From positions 29,085 through 93,084 of the forward strand of contig SCUE01000033.1 in the NCBI GenBank assembly GCA_004297775.1: a stretch of 64,000 bases of DNA, given 5' to 3'. The notes below the pieces were generated by a model. It saw only the letters and a list, made by a program, of their open reading frames with translations. It did no database searches and was not told where the DNA came from. This document shows, piece by piece, positions 1 through 10,684 of this stretch. This DNA is from Chloroflexota bacterium (GTDB lineage: Bacteria > Chloroflexota > UBA6077 > FW602-bin22). The position numbers and the translations under genes are program-made. The first letter of the stretch is position 1, and each line of letters starts with the position of its first letter.

Positions 1-5
1 TTCGC

Positions 6-2765
6 ATGGTCCTGAAGCGATCGGTCAACAATCTCAATCTGGTCGCATTCACGATCATCGGACTGATCGTGGCGGTAAGCTTGGTCGCCTCGGTACCGCT
101 CTACTCTGACGGTATCATCGAGAAGCTGTTGCGCACACGTCTCGACCAGCCGTCGACGACCGGTCGGCTACCGGGTTCGGTCCGGATTCGCCACCTCGAA
201 GACCAGGCGACGCCTAGTCGATACGAACAGTTCCAGACGATCGATCAGTTTGTGCTCGGCAATGCCGAGTGGGTGATGTCGCTGCCGCTGAAGAACATGG
301 TGCGATACCAGTCATCGGACACCCACCTGCTCCAGGGCGTCGGTGAAGAGGTCAAGACGAACCCACTCGCCAGCGAGGCGAAGTACGCCTACGTCTCGGC
401 AATGGAGGGTATCGAGAACCACATTCGGTTCATCGAGGGCGGTCCTCTTCCGCCTGGACCGGCGCCGGATAACGAGGTGCCGATCATCGTCTCGAGCGTC
501 GCGGCGGAGGATCTTCATCTTCAGCTCGGCGAGAAGTACTGGTACATCGGCGGCGATCGATTCCAACCTTTGGTCGTCACGTTGAAGATCGTCGGGATCT
601 GGGAGGCCACCGAGCCGAACAACACGACGTTCTGGCTGTACCACCCCGAGGTGATGACCAACACCCTGTTCACGACTGAGCGCGATCTGTTCGACATCGT
701 CTTACCGACGCTCGGGAACCGTGTCCACGAGTACTCGTGGTACATGATCTTCGACCACAGCGAGATTCATTCGACGAACGTCGATCGCGTGCGCGGAGGA
801 CTCCAGTTCCTCGAGACCCGCGTCGCAACGGTTATGCCGAATACGAAGATCGATCTCAGTCCGGGTGACACGCTGGAGGAGTTCAGTCGGCGCTCGTTCT
901 TCCTCCGGATTCTTCTCTTCGCCTTGTCGGTGCCCATGCTCGCGGTCGTTCTCTATTACATCGCGATTTCGCTCGGAATGGTGATTGAGAGTCAGCGTTC
1001 CGAGATCGCCGTCCTCAAGAGCCGTGGCGCGAGCACGCTTCAGGTCGTGTTCCTCTACTTCATCGAAGGTGTCATCAACGGCGGAATTGCGTTCATCGTG
1101 GGTCCAATCGTTGGCGTCGCGATCGCGCAGTTGATCGGCAAGACGTATGGCTTCCTCTTGTTTGCGGATCGTCCACCCTTGCCGATTTCGTTCACCGAGC
1201 AAGTCCTCCAGTATTCGTTGTTAGCGGCGGTTCTGGCTCTCATCGCCAGCCTGATTCCGGCCGTCAGCGCGGCTCGACACACGATCATCAGCTACAAGCA
1301 AGACGTCGCGCGTTCGACGCGCGCACCGGTCTGGCAACGATTCTTCGTCGATTTCCTTTTGTTGGGCGTTTCCGTGTACGGGTATCAGACGCTCAAGACG
1401 CAGCAGAACATCCTGACGTTCGGCGCCGCCGGCGAGATCGTCGTCGATCCGCTGATGCTGCTCATTCCCTCGGTGTTCATCTTTGCCCTGGCGCTGATCT
1501 TCCTGCGCGTGTTTCCGATCGTGACCGCGATCGGTGCGCGGATAAGCCTTTGGATTGGCGGCGCCTCCATTCTCCTGGCGTTGCGTCAGATTTCGCGCAC
1601 GCCGAACGCCTACAGCCCCCTCGTCCTGCTATTGACCCTGACCCTCGCGCTCGGAGCCTTCAGCGCTTCGGCGGCGCACACGATCGATCGTAATTTCACC
1701 GAACGCGTCCGCTTCGGGATTCCGGCGGACTTGATGCTCAGCGAAGTCTGGGAGTTCGACGAGGTCGAGAGCGCGTATCTTGAGCCGCCGTTCAGCGCGC
1801 ATGACGTGCCAGGCGTTCTTGGCGCGGTCAGGACTCGCGTGTTCACGGCGAAGCCAAACATCGGCCGGGGCGTCCAGAAGGACGTTCAGATCCTGGGCAT
1901 CGATCGGGCCGACTTCGCGCGAATCTCGTGGTGGCGCAATGATTTCGCCAGTCGTCCGCTCGGGGCGCTCGTAAACGCCCTGTCGATTCATGAATCGGCC
2001 GTCGTGGCGTCACCGGGGTTTCTTCAGCAGTACCAGGTTCGCATCGGCGACACGGTGTCTCTCGCATTCAACCAGAACTTGGTTGACGTACGTGTGGTCG
2101 AGGTCGCTGATCTGGTGCCAACGCTGTATCCAGATAAGGGGTACCACTTCCTGGCGAATCTCGACTATTTGCACGATCAACTCGGTCTCGCGCCGTATGA
2201 CGTCTGGCTCAAGATCGATCCAACGGTGAGGAGCCGCGATGTCGTCGACGCGATCGAGGAGAACGGCGTCAAGATCGTTCGCATACGCGACAGCCGGACG
2301 GCGATCAACTTCGGGCGAACCGACCCTCAACGGACCGGCTTGTTCGGCATCCTCTCGATTGGATTCATGGTCGCCGCGGTCCTCACCGTTCTGGGGTTCT
2401 TCCTCTACTCGTTTCTGTCGTTCCAGCGACGCCTGTTGCAGATGGGCATCCTGCGCGCGATCGGGTTGTCGAGTCGTCAGTTGTTCGTCCTCTTGATGTT
2501 CGAGCAGGTGTTCCTGATCGTGCTCGGAATCGTCGCCGGCACCGGGTTTGGCGTCTGGGCGAGTGACCTCTTCATCCCGTTCCTTCAGGTGAGTGCCGAC
2601 GCCCAGGGACAAGTACCGAAGTTCATCGTTGAAACTGCCTGGCTCGATCTTGGCCGCATCTACGTCGTACTCGGCGCGATGCTCGGCGTCGGGCTTTTGA
2701 TCATGGTTGCGCTTCTCCGTCAGATGAAGGTCTACCAAGCGGTCAAGCTCGGCGAACAGGCGTAG
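6..2765 (+). CDS. FtsX-like ABC transporter permease (MacB/LolC-type), large two-domain form
   Basis: A 919-residue membrane protein. A hydrophobic segment near residues 14-36 is followed by a large extracytoplasmic domain (about 40-295), a membrane cluster (about 297-440) with the FtsX-type stretch ESQRSEIAVLKSRGAS, further membrane spans, a second extracytoplasmic domain (about 575-770) and a last cluster (about 785-910) with the matching stretch LLQMGILRAIGLSSRQ. Two FtsX units in one chain is the pattern of mechanotransmission permeases of the MacB/Lol superfamily, which move lipids, peptides or drugs out of the membrane using a separate ATPase. No ATPase lies downstream, so its partner is probably upstream of the window. 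The ATG at 6 fits the family N-terminus (short basic stretch, then a membrane span), but only five bases precede it and an earlier start cannot be excluded. The substrate is unknown. Confidence 0.85.
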   Translation: MVLKRSVNNLNLVAFTIIGLIVAVSLVASVPLYSDGIIEKLLRTRLDQPSTTGRLPGSVRIRHLEDQATPSRYEQFQTIDQFVLGNAEWVMSLPLKNMVRYQSSDTHLLQGVGEEVKTNPLASEAKYAYVSAMEGIENHIRFIEGGPLPPGPAPDNEVPIIVSSVAAEDLHLQLGEKYWYIGGDRFQPLVVTLKIVGIWEATEPNNTTFWLYHPEVMTNTLFTTERDLFDIVLPTLGNRVHEYSWYMIFDHSEIHSTNVDRVRGGLQFLETRVATVMPNTKIDLSPGDTLEEFSRRSFFLRILLFALSVPMLAVVLYYIAISLGMVIESQRSEIAVLKSRGASTLQVVFLYFIEGVINGGIAFIVGPIVGVAIAQLIGKTYGFLLFADRPPLPISFTEQVLQYSLLAAVLALIASLIPAVSAARHTIISYKQDVARSTRAPVWQRFFVDFLLLGVSVYGYQTLKTQQNILTFGAAGEIVVDPLMLLIPSVFIFALALIFLRVFPIVTAIGARISLWIGGASILLALRQISRTPNAYSPLVLLLTLTLALGAFSASAAHTIDRNFTERVRFGIPADLMLSEVWEFDEVESAYLEPPFSAHDVPGVLGAVRTRVFTAKPNIGRGVQKDVQILGIDRADFARISWWRNDFASRPLGALVNALSIHESAVVASPGFLQQYQVRIGDTVSLAFNQNLVDVRVVEVADLVPTLYPDKGYHFLANLDYLHDQLGLAPYDVWLKIDPTVRSRDVVDAIEENGVKIVRIRDSRTAINFGRTDPQRTGLFGILSIGFMVAAVLTVLGFFLYSFLSFQRRLLQMGILRAIGLSSRQLFVLLMFEQVFLIVLGIVAGTGFGVWASDLFIPFLQVSADAQGQVPKFIVETAWLDLGRIYVVLGAMLGVGLLIMVALLRQMKVYQAVKLGEQA

Positions 2766-2771
2766 GAGCGG

Positions 2772-2800
2772 TTGCCCGGCCGTCTGCTTGGCCGTATAAT
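2772..2800 (+). promoter_or_regulatory. Sigma70-type promoter of the parA/RHH operon
   Basis: TTGCCC at 2772-2777, a 17-bp spacer and a consensus TATAAT at 2795-2800. Transcription would begin near 2807, just before an 8-bp-arm palindrome (2811-2828) and about 60 bp before the parA start. The -10 is perfect and the -35 matches four of six positions. It lies only 6 bp after the upstream stop codon, so parA has its own promoter. Confidence 0.7.
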
Positions 2801-2810
2801 GCGGCGGGCG

Positions 2811-2828
2811 CACAACGGTTCCGTTGTG
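2811..2828. promoter_or_regulatory. Palindromic operator candidate in the parA leader
   Basis: CACAACGG-TT-CCGTTGTG is a perfect 8-bp inverted repeat with a 2-bp centre. It sits at about +4 to +21 relative to the predicted start of transcription. The position suits a repressor operator, and the natural candidate is the small RHH-like protein encoded downstream, since ParA/RHH pairs commonly autoregulate. No U-run follows, so it is not a terminator. The protein-DNA pairing is inference. Confidence 0.5.
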
Positions 2829-2866
2829 TCGTTATACGGTTGCACGATGGGACGCGGGAGGCGGAC

Positions 2867-3631
2867 TTGAGCCGGTGCATCGCGATCGCGAACCAGAAGG
2901 GTGGGTCCGGTAAGACGACCACGACGCGATCGCTCGCGGCGGCGCTCGCGGAGCGCGGCCGGCGCGTGCTGCTGGTCGATTTGGATCCGCAGGCGTCGCT
3001 ATCGGAGGGCAGCGGGCTCGAACTGCATCGCCTTGAGAATACGACCTACCACGTCCTCATTGGCTCGGCCCGACTCCAGAATGTGATCGTTCCAATCGAG
3101 GAGCGGGTCGATCTCGCGCCGGCGAATATCCATCTCGCGGCGGCCGAGCTGCAGCTCGTCAACATGAATCGACGCGAGGACAAGTTGCGCAACGCGCTCA
3201 AGCCGGTTCGCGATCAGTACGACTACGTCCTCATCGATTGTCCGCCGTCATTCGGACTGCTGACCGTGAACGCCCTCTCCGCGGCGGACTCGGTGCTCAT
3301 TCCGATGGCCTGCGACTACTACACGATGCTGGGCGTGCGCTTACTCCTGGACACCGTGCGCGAGATTCAGTCCGAGGTGAATCCGGAGTTGACCATCGAA
3401 GGGTTGCTACCGACACGGTTCGACGCGCGCACCCTCCATGCCCGCGAGATCCTGGAGCAGACACGCACTGCACTCGGCGGCGGCGTGCGTGTCTTCGATA
3501 CCGTTGTCCGCGAGAGTGTCCGCTTCAAGGAATCGCCGATCACAGGCCGCTCGATTCTGTCGTACGCTAGCGGCAGCGCCGGCGCGCGCGCGTACCGAAC
3601 GCTTGCCGAGGAGATAGACCGACGTGACTAG
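2867..3631 (+). CDS. ParA/Soj-family partitioning ATPase
   Basis: A 254-residue P-loop ATPase of the ParA/MinD family. The deviant Walker A motif KGGSGKTTTT (residues 11-20) carries both the signature lysine (K11) and the P-loop lysine (K16). LLVDLDPQAS follows, and YVLIDCPPSFG is the Walker B region. Family members form ATP-dependent dimers on DNA that move or position a cargo. The TTG at 2867 is chosen because GGGAGG lies 5 bp upstream. An in-frame TTG at 2840 lacks such a site. The stop overlaps the start of the next gene by 8 bp, so the two are translationally coupled. No ParB with the usual KorB domain is adjacent; the partner appears to be the small downstream protein. The cargo is unknown. 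Confidence 0.88.
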   Translation: MSRCIAIANQKGGSGKTTTTRSLAAALAERGRRVLLVDLDPQASLSEGSGLELHRLENTTYHVLIGSARLQNVIVPIEERVDLAPANIHLAAAELQLVNMNRREDKLRNALKPVRDQYDYVLIDCPPSFGLLTVNALSAADSVLIPMACDYYTMLGVRLLLDTVREIQSEVNPELTIEGLLPTRFDARTLHAREILEQTRTALGGGVRVFDTVVRESVRFKESPITGRSILSYASGSAGARAYRTLAEEIDRRD

Positions 3632-3929
3632 AAGGGCATCTGTTCCCGAAGGCAAGGCGCTGTTTTTCCGTCGCCCCGAGGATGCGCCGGCCGAAGAGCG
3701 GGCTTCCAGTCCGACTCGGCAATCGGCCGTGTTCCTCGAAGAGCGGCACATCGATTGGCTCGAGGACAAGTGCCGCGAAGCTCGTCGGAACGGTGGCAAG
3801 GCAATTCGGAAGGCGGCGATCATTCGCGCGTTGCTCGACGTCGCTATGGACGGGTCGATCGACCTAACCGGCCTCCACCGCGACGCAGAGGTGGCCGAGC
3901 GAATTCGGCGGGGTATTCGCGGCGCGTAG
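3624..3929 (+). CDS. Small ribbon-helix-helix-like protein coupled to ParA
   Basis: A 101-residue basic protein starting at GTG 3624, inside the end of parA. The first 30 or so residues look disordered and charged. From about residue 33, RQSAVFLEERHIDWLE could form the beta-strand and first helix, and KAIRKAAIIRALLDVAM the second helix, of a ribbon-helix-helix DNA-binding fold. That matches the small centromere-binding partners of ParA proteins (ParG/omega type) more than a classical ParB. It may also bind the palindrome at 2811-2828. The fold is assigned by pattern only. Other possibilities are a ParA regulator without DNA binding or a cargo adaptor. Confidence 0.7.
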   Translation: MTRRASVPEGKALFFRRPEDAPAEERASSPTRQSAVFLEERHIDWLEDKCREARRNGGKAIRKAAIIRALLDVAMDGSIDLTGLHRDAEVAERIRRGIRGA

Positions 3930-3979
3930 ACGATCGCGCGAATTGCCGCTCCCGTGATGGCGAGTCATACACTTTTCGG

Positions 3980-5125
3980 GTGAAGAAGCGCGCGATTGTT
4001 GCCATGAGCGGCGGCGTCGATTCGTCGGTCGCGGCCGCGCTGATGGTGGAAGCCGGCTACGAAGTCATTGGCGTGACGCTCAATGTCGAGCCGAGAGAGA
4101 TCGCGCTCGAAACCATTGCGCGCGAGGATGCATGCTGCTCGATCACCTCGGTCGAAGACGCCCGGCGCGTGGCCAGTCACCTCGGCATCGCCCACTACGC
4201 GCTGAACTTCCGCGACGTCTTTCGAGAACGGGTCATCGATGATTTTTCGCGTGAGTACACGCGGGGGCGAACGCCGAACCCGTGCGTGCGCTGCAACGAG
4301 TACATCAAGTTCGAGGCCGTGCTCGACCGTCTCACCGCGCTTGACGCGGATGTGATCGCGACCGGTCACTACGCGCGCGGTGACACGTGCCAGGTAACTG
4401 GGCGGCCGCGGCTGCTGCGCGGCGCCGATTCGTGGAAAGATCAGAGTTACGTGTTGTATCCGATCAAGACGGATCTGCTGGCGCGCGTCGTCTTTCCCCT
4501 GGGCGGAATGACGAAGGCCGAGGCACGGCAGGCCGCGCGTGCGCGCGGGTTGTTGACCGCCGATAAGCCGGAGAGTCAGGACATTTGCTTCGTGCCAGAC
4601 GGTGATTACGGCGCCCACGTGGCCCGTCAATACGGCGCAGCCGCGCGTCCCGGCGCGATCCGCGATACCGATGGGCGAGTCATCGGCGAGCACCGAGGCA
4701 TCGTGTACTACACGATCGGACAGCGACGAGGGTTGGGCATTGCCGCGACCGAGCCGCGATTCGTCATCCGTATCGATGCGGACGCGAACGAGGTCATCGT
4801 CGGAGTGGCAGACGATCTCCTCGCGACAACCTTCTCCGTGTCGGCAGTGAATTGGGTCTCGATCGAGCGTCCATCCGATGTTCTCCGCGCTGAGACGAAG
4901 ATTCGATCGCGTTCGGCGGTCGCTGCATCGGAGGTTTGGCCGGGCGGCGATGGTGGCGCGTTCGTCAGATTCTCATCGCCACAGCGGGCGATCACGCCCG
5001 GCCAGGCAGCGGTCTTCTATCAGGGCGACATCGTGCTGGGTGGCGGCACGATTGAGTGCGTGGATCCGCTCGCGCACGCCGCGGTCACACGCGACGCCGA
5101 GTTCGCGTCAGTCGGAGCGCGATAG
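3980..5125 (+). CDS. mnmA: tRNA-specific 2-thiouridylase MnmA
   Basis: A 381-residue enzyme that thiolates U34 of tRNA-Lys, tRNA-Glu and tRNA-Gln in the cytoplasm, using ATP and persulfide sulfur. The PP-loop SGGVDSS is at residues 10-16. The catalytic cysteines are Cys102 in GRTPNPCVRCN and Cys203 in ESQDICF. IATGHYAR and the C-terminal beta-barrel region are present and the length is normal. The frame stays open upstream to 3755, but the family N-terminus (basic residues, then AIVAMSGG) begins at GTG 3980. The last 18 bp overlap the end of gatB on the other strand. Its tRNA-Gln substrate class is also served by the neighbouring gat genes. Confidence 0.95.
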   Translation: MKKRAIVAMSGGVDSSVAAALMVEAGYEVIGVTLNVEPREIALETIAREDACCSITSVEDARRVASHLGIAHYALNFRDVFRERVIDDFSREYTRGRTPNPCVRCNEYIKFEAVLDRLTALDADVIATGHYARGDTCQVTGRPRLLRGADSWKDQSYVLYPIKTDLLARVVFPLGGMTKAEARQAARARGLLTADKPESQDICFVPDGDYGAHVARQYGAAARPGAIRDTDGRVIGEHRGIVYYTIGQRRGLGIAATEPRFVIRIDADANEVIVGVADDLLATTFSVSAVNWVSIERPSDVLRAETKIRSRSAVAASEVWPGGDGGAFVRFSSPQRAITPGQAAVFYQGDIVLGGGTIECVDPLAHAAVTRDAEFASVGAR

Positions 5126-6561
5126 TCGCTCGGACAACAGCCGATTGACGACGGCTGGATTGGCATGGCCCCGCATCGCTTTCATCACCTGGCCGACGAG
5201 GAAGCCCATTGCTTGCGATCTCCCGGCGCGGAAATCGGCGACGCTCTTCGGGTTTCCCGCGATCGCGGCCTCGATTGCCGCGCCGATCGCGGACTCATCC
5301 GACACCTGGCGGAATCCGCGTTCGTGCGCGATCTCGGCGGCATCACCACCGCGCTGGCAGAGGACCTCAATGATCGCCTGCGCCTGGCCGCGATTAACCT
5401 CACCACCGTCGACGAGCTTCACGAGCGACGCCAGAGAGCCTGGCGAGATTGCGCTCTCCTCGATCGTGCGTTCTCCGAGAAGTCGCCGTAGGTCGCCATT
5501 CATCCAGTTCGCAACACCCTTGGCATTCGAGCACTCCTGGATCGCAGCGTCGAAGAACTCGGCATATTCGCGCTCGCCAGACAGCAACGCGGCATCGTAG
5601 GGGCTGAGGCCCAGTTCCTGGACATAGCGCCGACGGCGCGCCGCCGGCAGCTCCGGCATCGCCTGCCGAATCTCATTCACCCAGGTCGCGGATGGTCGGA
5701 TCGGCGGAAGATCGGGCTCAGGGAAGTAGCGATAGTCGTGCGCGTACTCTTTCGATCGCTGTCCGACGGTGACGCCGCGCGTATCGTCCCAACCACGCGT
5801 CTCCTGTGTGATCGAGCCGCCGGCCTCGATGATGGCAATCTGGCGTCCGATCTCGAAGGCGACTGCACTCGACACCGAGCGAAATGAGTTCATGTTCTTG
5901 ATCTCGACCTTCGTTCCGTAGGTCGACTGCTCATGACGACGAACGGACACGTTCGCGTCGCACCGAAGCGCACCCTCATCCATGTTCCCGGTCGAGGCGC
6001 CGATGTATCGTAGGATGCCGCGCAGGGCGCGCAGGTATTCGCGGGCCTCATCCGGCGCGCGGAGGTCCGGTTCGCCGACGATTTCGATCAAGGGCACACC
6101 GGCGCGATTGACATCGATGAGGCTGAAGGCGCCGCCTTCGCCGTCGCGATCCGAGTGTTTGGCCGTGTCTTCCTCGAGATGGACGCGCGTAATCCCGGCA
6201 GTTCGATCCTCGCCGCCGAATACGAAGGGAAGCCGTCCACCCACGCAGAGAGGAAACTCGTACTGCGAGATCTGGTAGCCCTTCATCAAGTCAGGGTAGA
6301 AGTAGTTCTTCCGATCGAAGCGGGTGAAGTCGGCGATCTCGCTGCCCAGCGCAAGGCCGGTCCGGATCGTCAACTCGATCGCCTTGCGGTTGATGACGGG
6401 CAGCGCGCCAGGAAGTCCGAGGCAGACCGGGCAAACTCGCGTGTTTGGCGCGGCCGCGGCGTAGTCCGCGCCGCATCGGCAGAACATCTTTCCCCGCGTA
6501 AGGAGCTGGGCGTGTACCTCGAGGCCGATCACGGCCTCCCATCCGGTGGGGATCGCGTCTG

Positions 6562-6565
<4 letters not shown>
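5108..6565 (-). CDS. gatB: Aspartyl/glutamyl-tRNA(Asn/Gln) amidotransferase subunit B
   Basis: A 485-residue kinase/tRNA-binding subunit of GatCAB, which converts mischarged Glu-tRNA-Gln (or Asp-tRNA-Asn) into the amidated form. It begins with GWEAVIGLEVHAQL. Zinc ligands lie in FCRCGADY and CPVCLGLPGALP. RKNYFYPDLMKGYQISQYE is the conserved cradle motif, and the C-terminal third is the YqeY-like tail. The GTG at 6565 overlaps the aminotransferase stop as GTGA. gatB is the last gene of the operon, separated from gatA by three unrelated genes. A longer frame exists upstream but has no conserved sequence. Confidence 0.95.
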
Positions 6566-7743
<1,178 letters not shown>

Positions 7744-7748
7744 GGCGA

Positions 7749-8258
7749 TCAGGGAGTTATCGGCAGGCGTTCAGCCTGCTCGCTCGAGACGAGGATGTCG
7801 CCATCTTCCTTGTAGCGCCGAAGCATGAAGTGCGTGACGGTGCTCTGCACACCATCGAGCGGCGCGAGTTTCGAGGCGACGAACGACGCGATGTCCTGCA
7901 TCGACCGCCCGTGGACCTGCACCGCCAGATCGTAGGTGCCAGAGACGAGATAGACCGATCGCGCTTCGGGAAAGCGATAGATCCGCTCGGCGATCGCATC
8001 GAACCCAGTCTCTCGCTGCGGCGTAACCTTCACTTCGATGAGCGCCAGAACGTACGGATCGCCGGCGCGCTCCCAATTGATGACTGCCTTGTGACGAACG
8101 ATCGTTCCGTGCGCCTGCGCGGCCGCGATGATCGCGGCGACATCGGTTTCGTCCGTGCCAAGCATGATCGCGATCTGTTTCGGGTCCGTCAGGCAGTCCC
8201 GTTCGAGAATGCGCAGCACCTTGCGGATTGTTTCGCGAGTCTCGTTTGTCTCTGTCAT
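7749..8258 (-). CDS. Lrp/AsnC-family transcriptional regulator
   Basis: A 169-residue protein with an N-terminal winged-helix region (about 8-60, DPKQIAIMLGTDETDVAAII) and a C-terminal RAM/AsnC effector domain (about 68-150). The RAM domain holds the typical YLVSGTYDLAVQVHGRSMQD stretch. Such proteins assemble into octamers and sense amino acids. Its ATG overlaps the upstream nucleotidyltransferase stop (ATGA), and the aminotransferase starts 5 bp after its own stop. It probably regulates the aminotransferase or its own operon. No operator could be assigned. Confidence 0.88.
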   Translation of the reverse strand: MTETNETRETIRKVLRILERDCLTDPKQIAIMLGTDETDVAAIIAAAQAHGTIVRHKAVINWERAGDPYVLALIEVKVTPQRETGFDAIAERIYRFPEARSVYLVSGTYDLAVQVHGRSMQDIASFVASKLAPLDGVQSTVTHFMLRRYKEDGDILVSSEQAERLPITP

Positions 8259-9244
8259 TCCAGTGTCACCTGTCCGTGGTCGGAGACGTTCAGATTTCCG
8301 CGCGCACCGCGCACCTGCGTTCGCTCGCCTATGAGGCTATCGCGAATCGCTGATTCGTGAATCTCGCAGTGTCCACCCACGATGCTCATCGCGATATCCG
8401 ATCTCGAAATCTTCGTCCCGGCGCCGATCGACGCGAATGGACCAATCGTCGACTGCTCGATCATCGCGCCTTCACCGACGAAAACCGGTGGAATGAGCGT
8501 GACGCCCGATCCGATTGTTCCGCGGATGTCGTTGCCCGACCGGCCCAGAAGCGTGGCGTTCGTCTCCAGGACCGCCTCGATGGTCCCGCAATCGGCCCAT
8601 AACGGCGTCGGACCGACGCGAAAGCGCGCACCGCGAACGATCATTTCCTGAAGGGCATCGGCCAGGTAGAACTCCCCCCCGACGCGCTGATCGCGCGCGA
8701 CGATGTGATCGATGGCGGCGAACAGGTCGTTCGGCCGAGTGACGTAGTAAACGCCGACAACGGCCAAATTCGACACCGGTTCCGGTGGTTTCTCCACGAG
8801 ACGTGTAATCAGATCGTCCTCAACGACCGCGACGCCGAAGCGACGCGGATCATCGACCTCTCGGACGAAGAGCAGACCATCCGCGTCGAGGTTCTCCAAT
8901 CCCGAAAGATCGGCGTCAAAGATCGTGTCGGCAAAGATGATCAGCATCGGGTGCGTGATCAACTCGCGCGTCAACGCTATTGCGGGTGCCTGTCCGCGTA
9001 ATTCGCGCTGGATGACAAACCGGCAAGGGAACGGGCAGGACGTGGCCGCCCAGGCCTCGACCTGTTCGCCGAGATGACCGGTTATGAATATCACTTCCTC
9101 GACCGAGAGACCGATCAACCGATCGAGAATGTGGGCCAGCATCGGCTTACCCGCCACCGGAATGAGGGGCTTCGGTCGAACGAGCGTGTGAGGCCGAAGC
9201 CGAGTTCCCAGTCCCGCGAGCGGAATGACGACCTGGATTCCCAA
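8255..9244 (-). CDS. Sugar-nucleotide pyrophosphorylase (NDP-sugar synthase) with left-handed beta-helix tail
   Basis: A 329-residue enzyme making an NDP-sugar from a sugar 1-phosphate and an NTP. The nucleotide-binding loop GLGTRLRP and the KPLIPVAGKP motif are at the N-terminus. The Rossmann-like transferase domain runs to about residue 240. Hexapeptide-like repeats (about 245-325: GSGVTLIPP, GEGAMIEQS, GAGTKISRS) form a beta-helix tail. Thymidylyl, guanylyl or uridylyl specificity cannot be decided. It could feed the polysaccharide locus at 17-38 kb. The TTG start directly abuts the gatA stop and there is no gap, so it belongs to the gat operon despite its different role. Confidence 0.87.
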   Translation of the reverse strand: MGIQVVIPLAGLGTRLRPHTLVRPKPLIPVAGKPMLAHILDRLIGLSVEEVIFITGHLGEQVEAWAATSCPFPCRFVIQRELRGQAPAIALTRELITHPMLIIFADTIFDADLSGLENLDADGLLFVREVDDPRRFGVAVVEDDLITRLVEKPPEPVSNLAVVGVYYVTRPNDLFAAIDHIVARDQRVGGEFYLADALQEMIVRGARFRVGPTPLWADCGTIEAVLETNATLLGRSGNDIRGTIGSGVTLIPPVFVGEGAMIEQSTIGPFASIGAGTKISRSDIAMSIVGGHCEIHESAIRDSLIGERTQVRGARGNLNVSDHGQVTLE

Positions 9245-10684
9245 TTAGGCCATCCGTTCGAGTGCGTCGGCGACACGGAATAGGAGTGGCTCGCCAAGAG
9301 CGGGTCCGATCAACTGAAGACCGACTGGGAGACGGTCGACTTCGTCGGCGGGCACAACCAGCCCGGGCAGGCCGGCGCAATTCAGAGTCACGGTCAGCAC
9401 GTCCGCCAGATACATCGAATATGGATCGCTCGTCCGCTCGCCGAACCGAAACGCGACCGTCGGGCAGGTCGGCGTCGCCAGCAGGTCGACGGACTCGAAC
9501 ACGGTGTCGAAGTCAGCCCGCACGAGCGAGCGCACTTTTTGCGCCTTGACATAATACGCATCATAGTACCCGGATGAGAGAGCATAGGTTCCGATCATGA
9601 TGCGACGCAGCACCTCGGGGCCAAACCCCGCGGCGCGACTTTCGGACACCATGGTCCAGAGATCCCGGCCGCCGCGCTGCGACAGCCCGTATTTGACTCC
9701 ATCGTAGCGGGCCAGGTTCGCTGATGCCTCAGCCGGCGCAATGACGTAGTAGGCTGCCAGGGCGTAGCGCGTATGGGGAAGTGAGACATCGTGAATCGAT
9801 GCCCCCAGCCGGTGCAGACGGTCGATCGATCGTTCGATCGAGGCGGCGACGCCGGCGTCGATTCCTTCCCCGAAGTATTCGCGCGGCACGCCGATCCGCA
9901 AGCCATCGAGGCGCGATTCGGACGCGCGCTCGAATGTCGGAACGGGACCCGGAAGGGTCGTCGCGTCGTGGGGATCGTGGCCGGCAATCGCGGTCAGTGC
10001 CGTCGCGCAATCTTCGACCGTTCGGGCGAGTGGGCCGATCTGGTCGAGGGACGAGCCGTAGGCGACCAAACCGTACCGACTGACGCGGCCGTAGGTCGGT
10101 TTCAGTCCGACCACGCCGCAGAACGATGCCGGCAGGCGAACGGACCCACCGGTGTCCGATCCGAAGGCGATCGGCACCTGACCCGACGCGACGGCCGCGC
10201 CCGATCCCCCGCTGGATCCTCCCGGAACGCGCGATACGTCACGCGGGTTTCGCGTCGGGCCGAAAGCGGAAAATTCGGTTGACGAACCCATCGCGAATTC
10301 GTCGAGGTTCGTTTTGCCAACGATCACAGCGCCGGCCGCGTGAAGGCGACGCGTCACCGTCGCGTCGTATGGTGGCAGGTAGCCTTCGAGAATCCGCGAT
10401 CCGCAGGTCGTCGGTTGATCGCGCGTCGATATGTTGTCCTTCAGTGCGACCGGGATCCCATCGAGTCGCGACCGGCACTCGCCGCGGTCGATTCGCTCGT
10501 CAGCCTCGTGAGCCTGTCTGAGCGCGCCATCGGCATCGACGTGCAGGAACGCGTGGATTGCTCCATCCGTCTCGGCGATGCGGGCGAGCGCGGCCTCGGC
10601 TAGCTCGGTCGGGGTGATGGCGCGAGAGGCGAGCAAGTCGGCCATCTCGGTCGCGGAGAGAGCAGCGTAGCGGTCCGAATTCAC
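9245..10684 (-). CDS. gatA: Glutamyl/aspartyl-tRNA amidotransferase subunit A
   Basis: A 479-residue amidase-signature subunit that hydrolyses glutamine and supplies ammonia to GatB. The Ser-cis-Ser-Lys triad is visible as Lys82 (PVALKDN), Ser157 ([10 protein letters not shown]) and Ser181 (GSDTGGSVR). [12 protein letters not shown] and the C-terminal LPVGLQLIG are also typical of GatA rather than of other amidases. The GTG start overlaps the gatC stop (GTGA). Confidence 0.96.
   Translation of the reverse strand: MNSDRYAALSATEMADLLASRAITPTELAEAALARIAETDGAIHAFLHVDADGALRQAHEADERIDRGECRSRLDGIPVALKDNISTRDQPTTCGSRILEGYLPPYDATVTRRLHAAGAVIVGKTNLDEFAMGSSTEFSAFGPTRNPRDVSRVPGGSSGGSGAAVASGQVPIAFGSDTGGSVRLPASFCGVVGLKPTYGRVSRYGLVAYGSSLDQIGPLARTVEDCATALTAIAGHDPHDATTLPGPVPTFERASESRLDGLRIGVPREYFGEGIDAGVAASIERSIDRLHRLGASIHDVSLPHTRYALAAYYVIAPAEASANLARYDGVKYGLSQRGGRDLWTMVSESRAAGFGPEVLRRIMIGTYALSSGYYDAYYVKAQKVRSLVRADFDTVFESVDLLATPTCPTVAFRFGERTSDPYSMYLADVLTVTLNCAGLPGLVVPADEVDRLPVGLQLIGPALGEPLLFRVADALERMA

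Noticed and set aside
2010-2813. 267-codon minus-strand frame under the FtsX permease
   Set aside because: Antisense shadow, low-complexity charged sequence, no motif.
3755-3979. N-terminal extension of mnmA
   Set aside because: These 75 codons overlap the RHH-like gene and have no similarity to the MnmA N-terminus, which begins at 3980.
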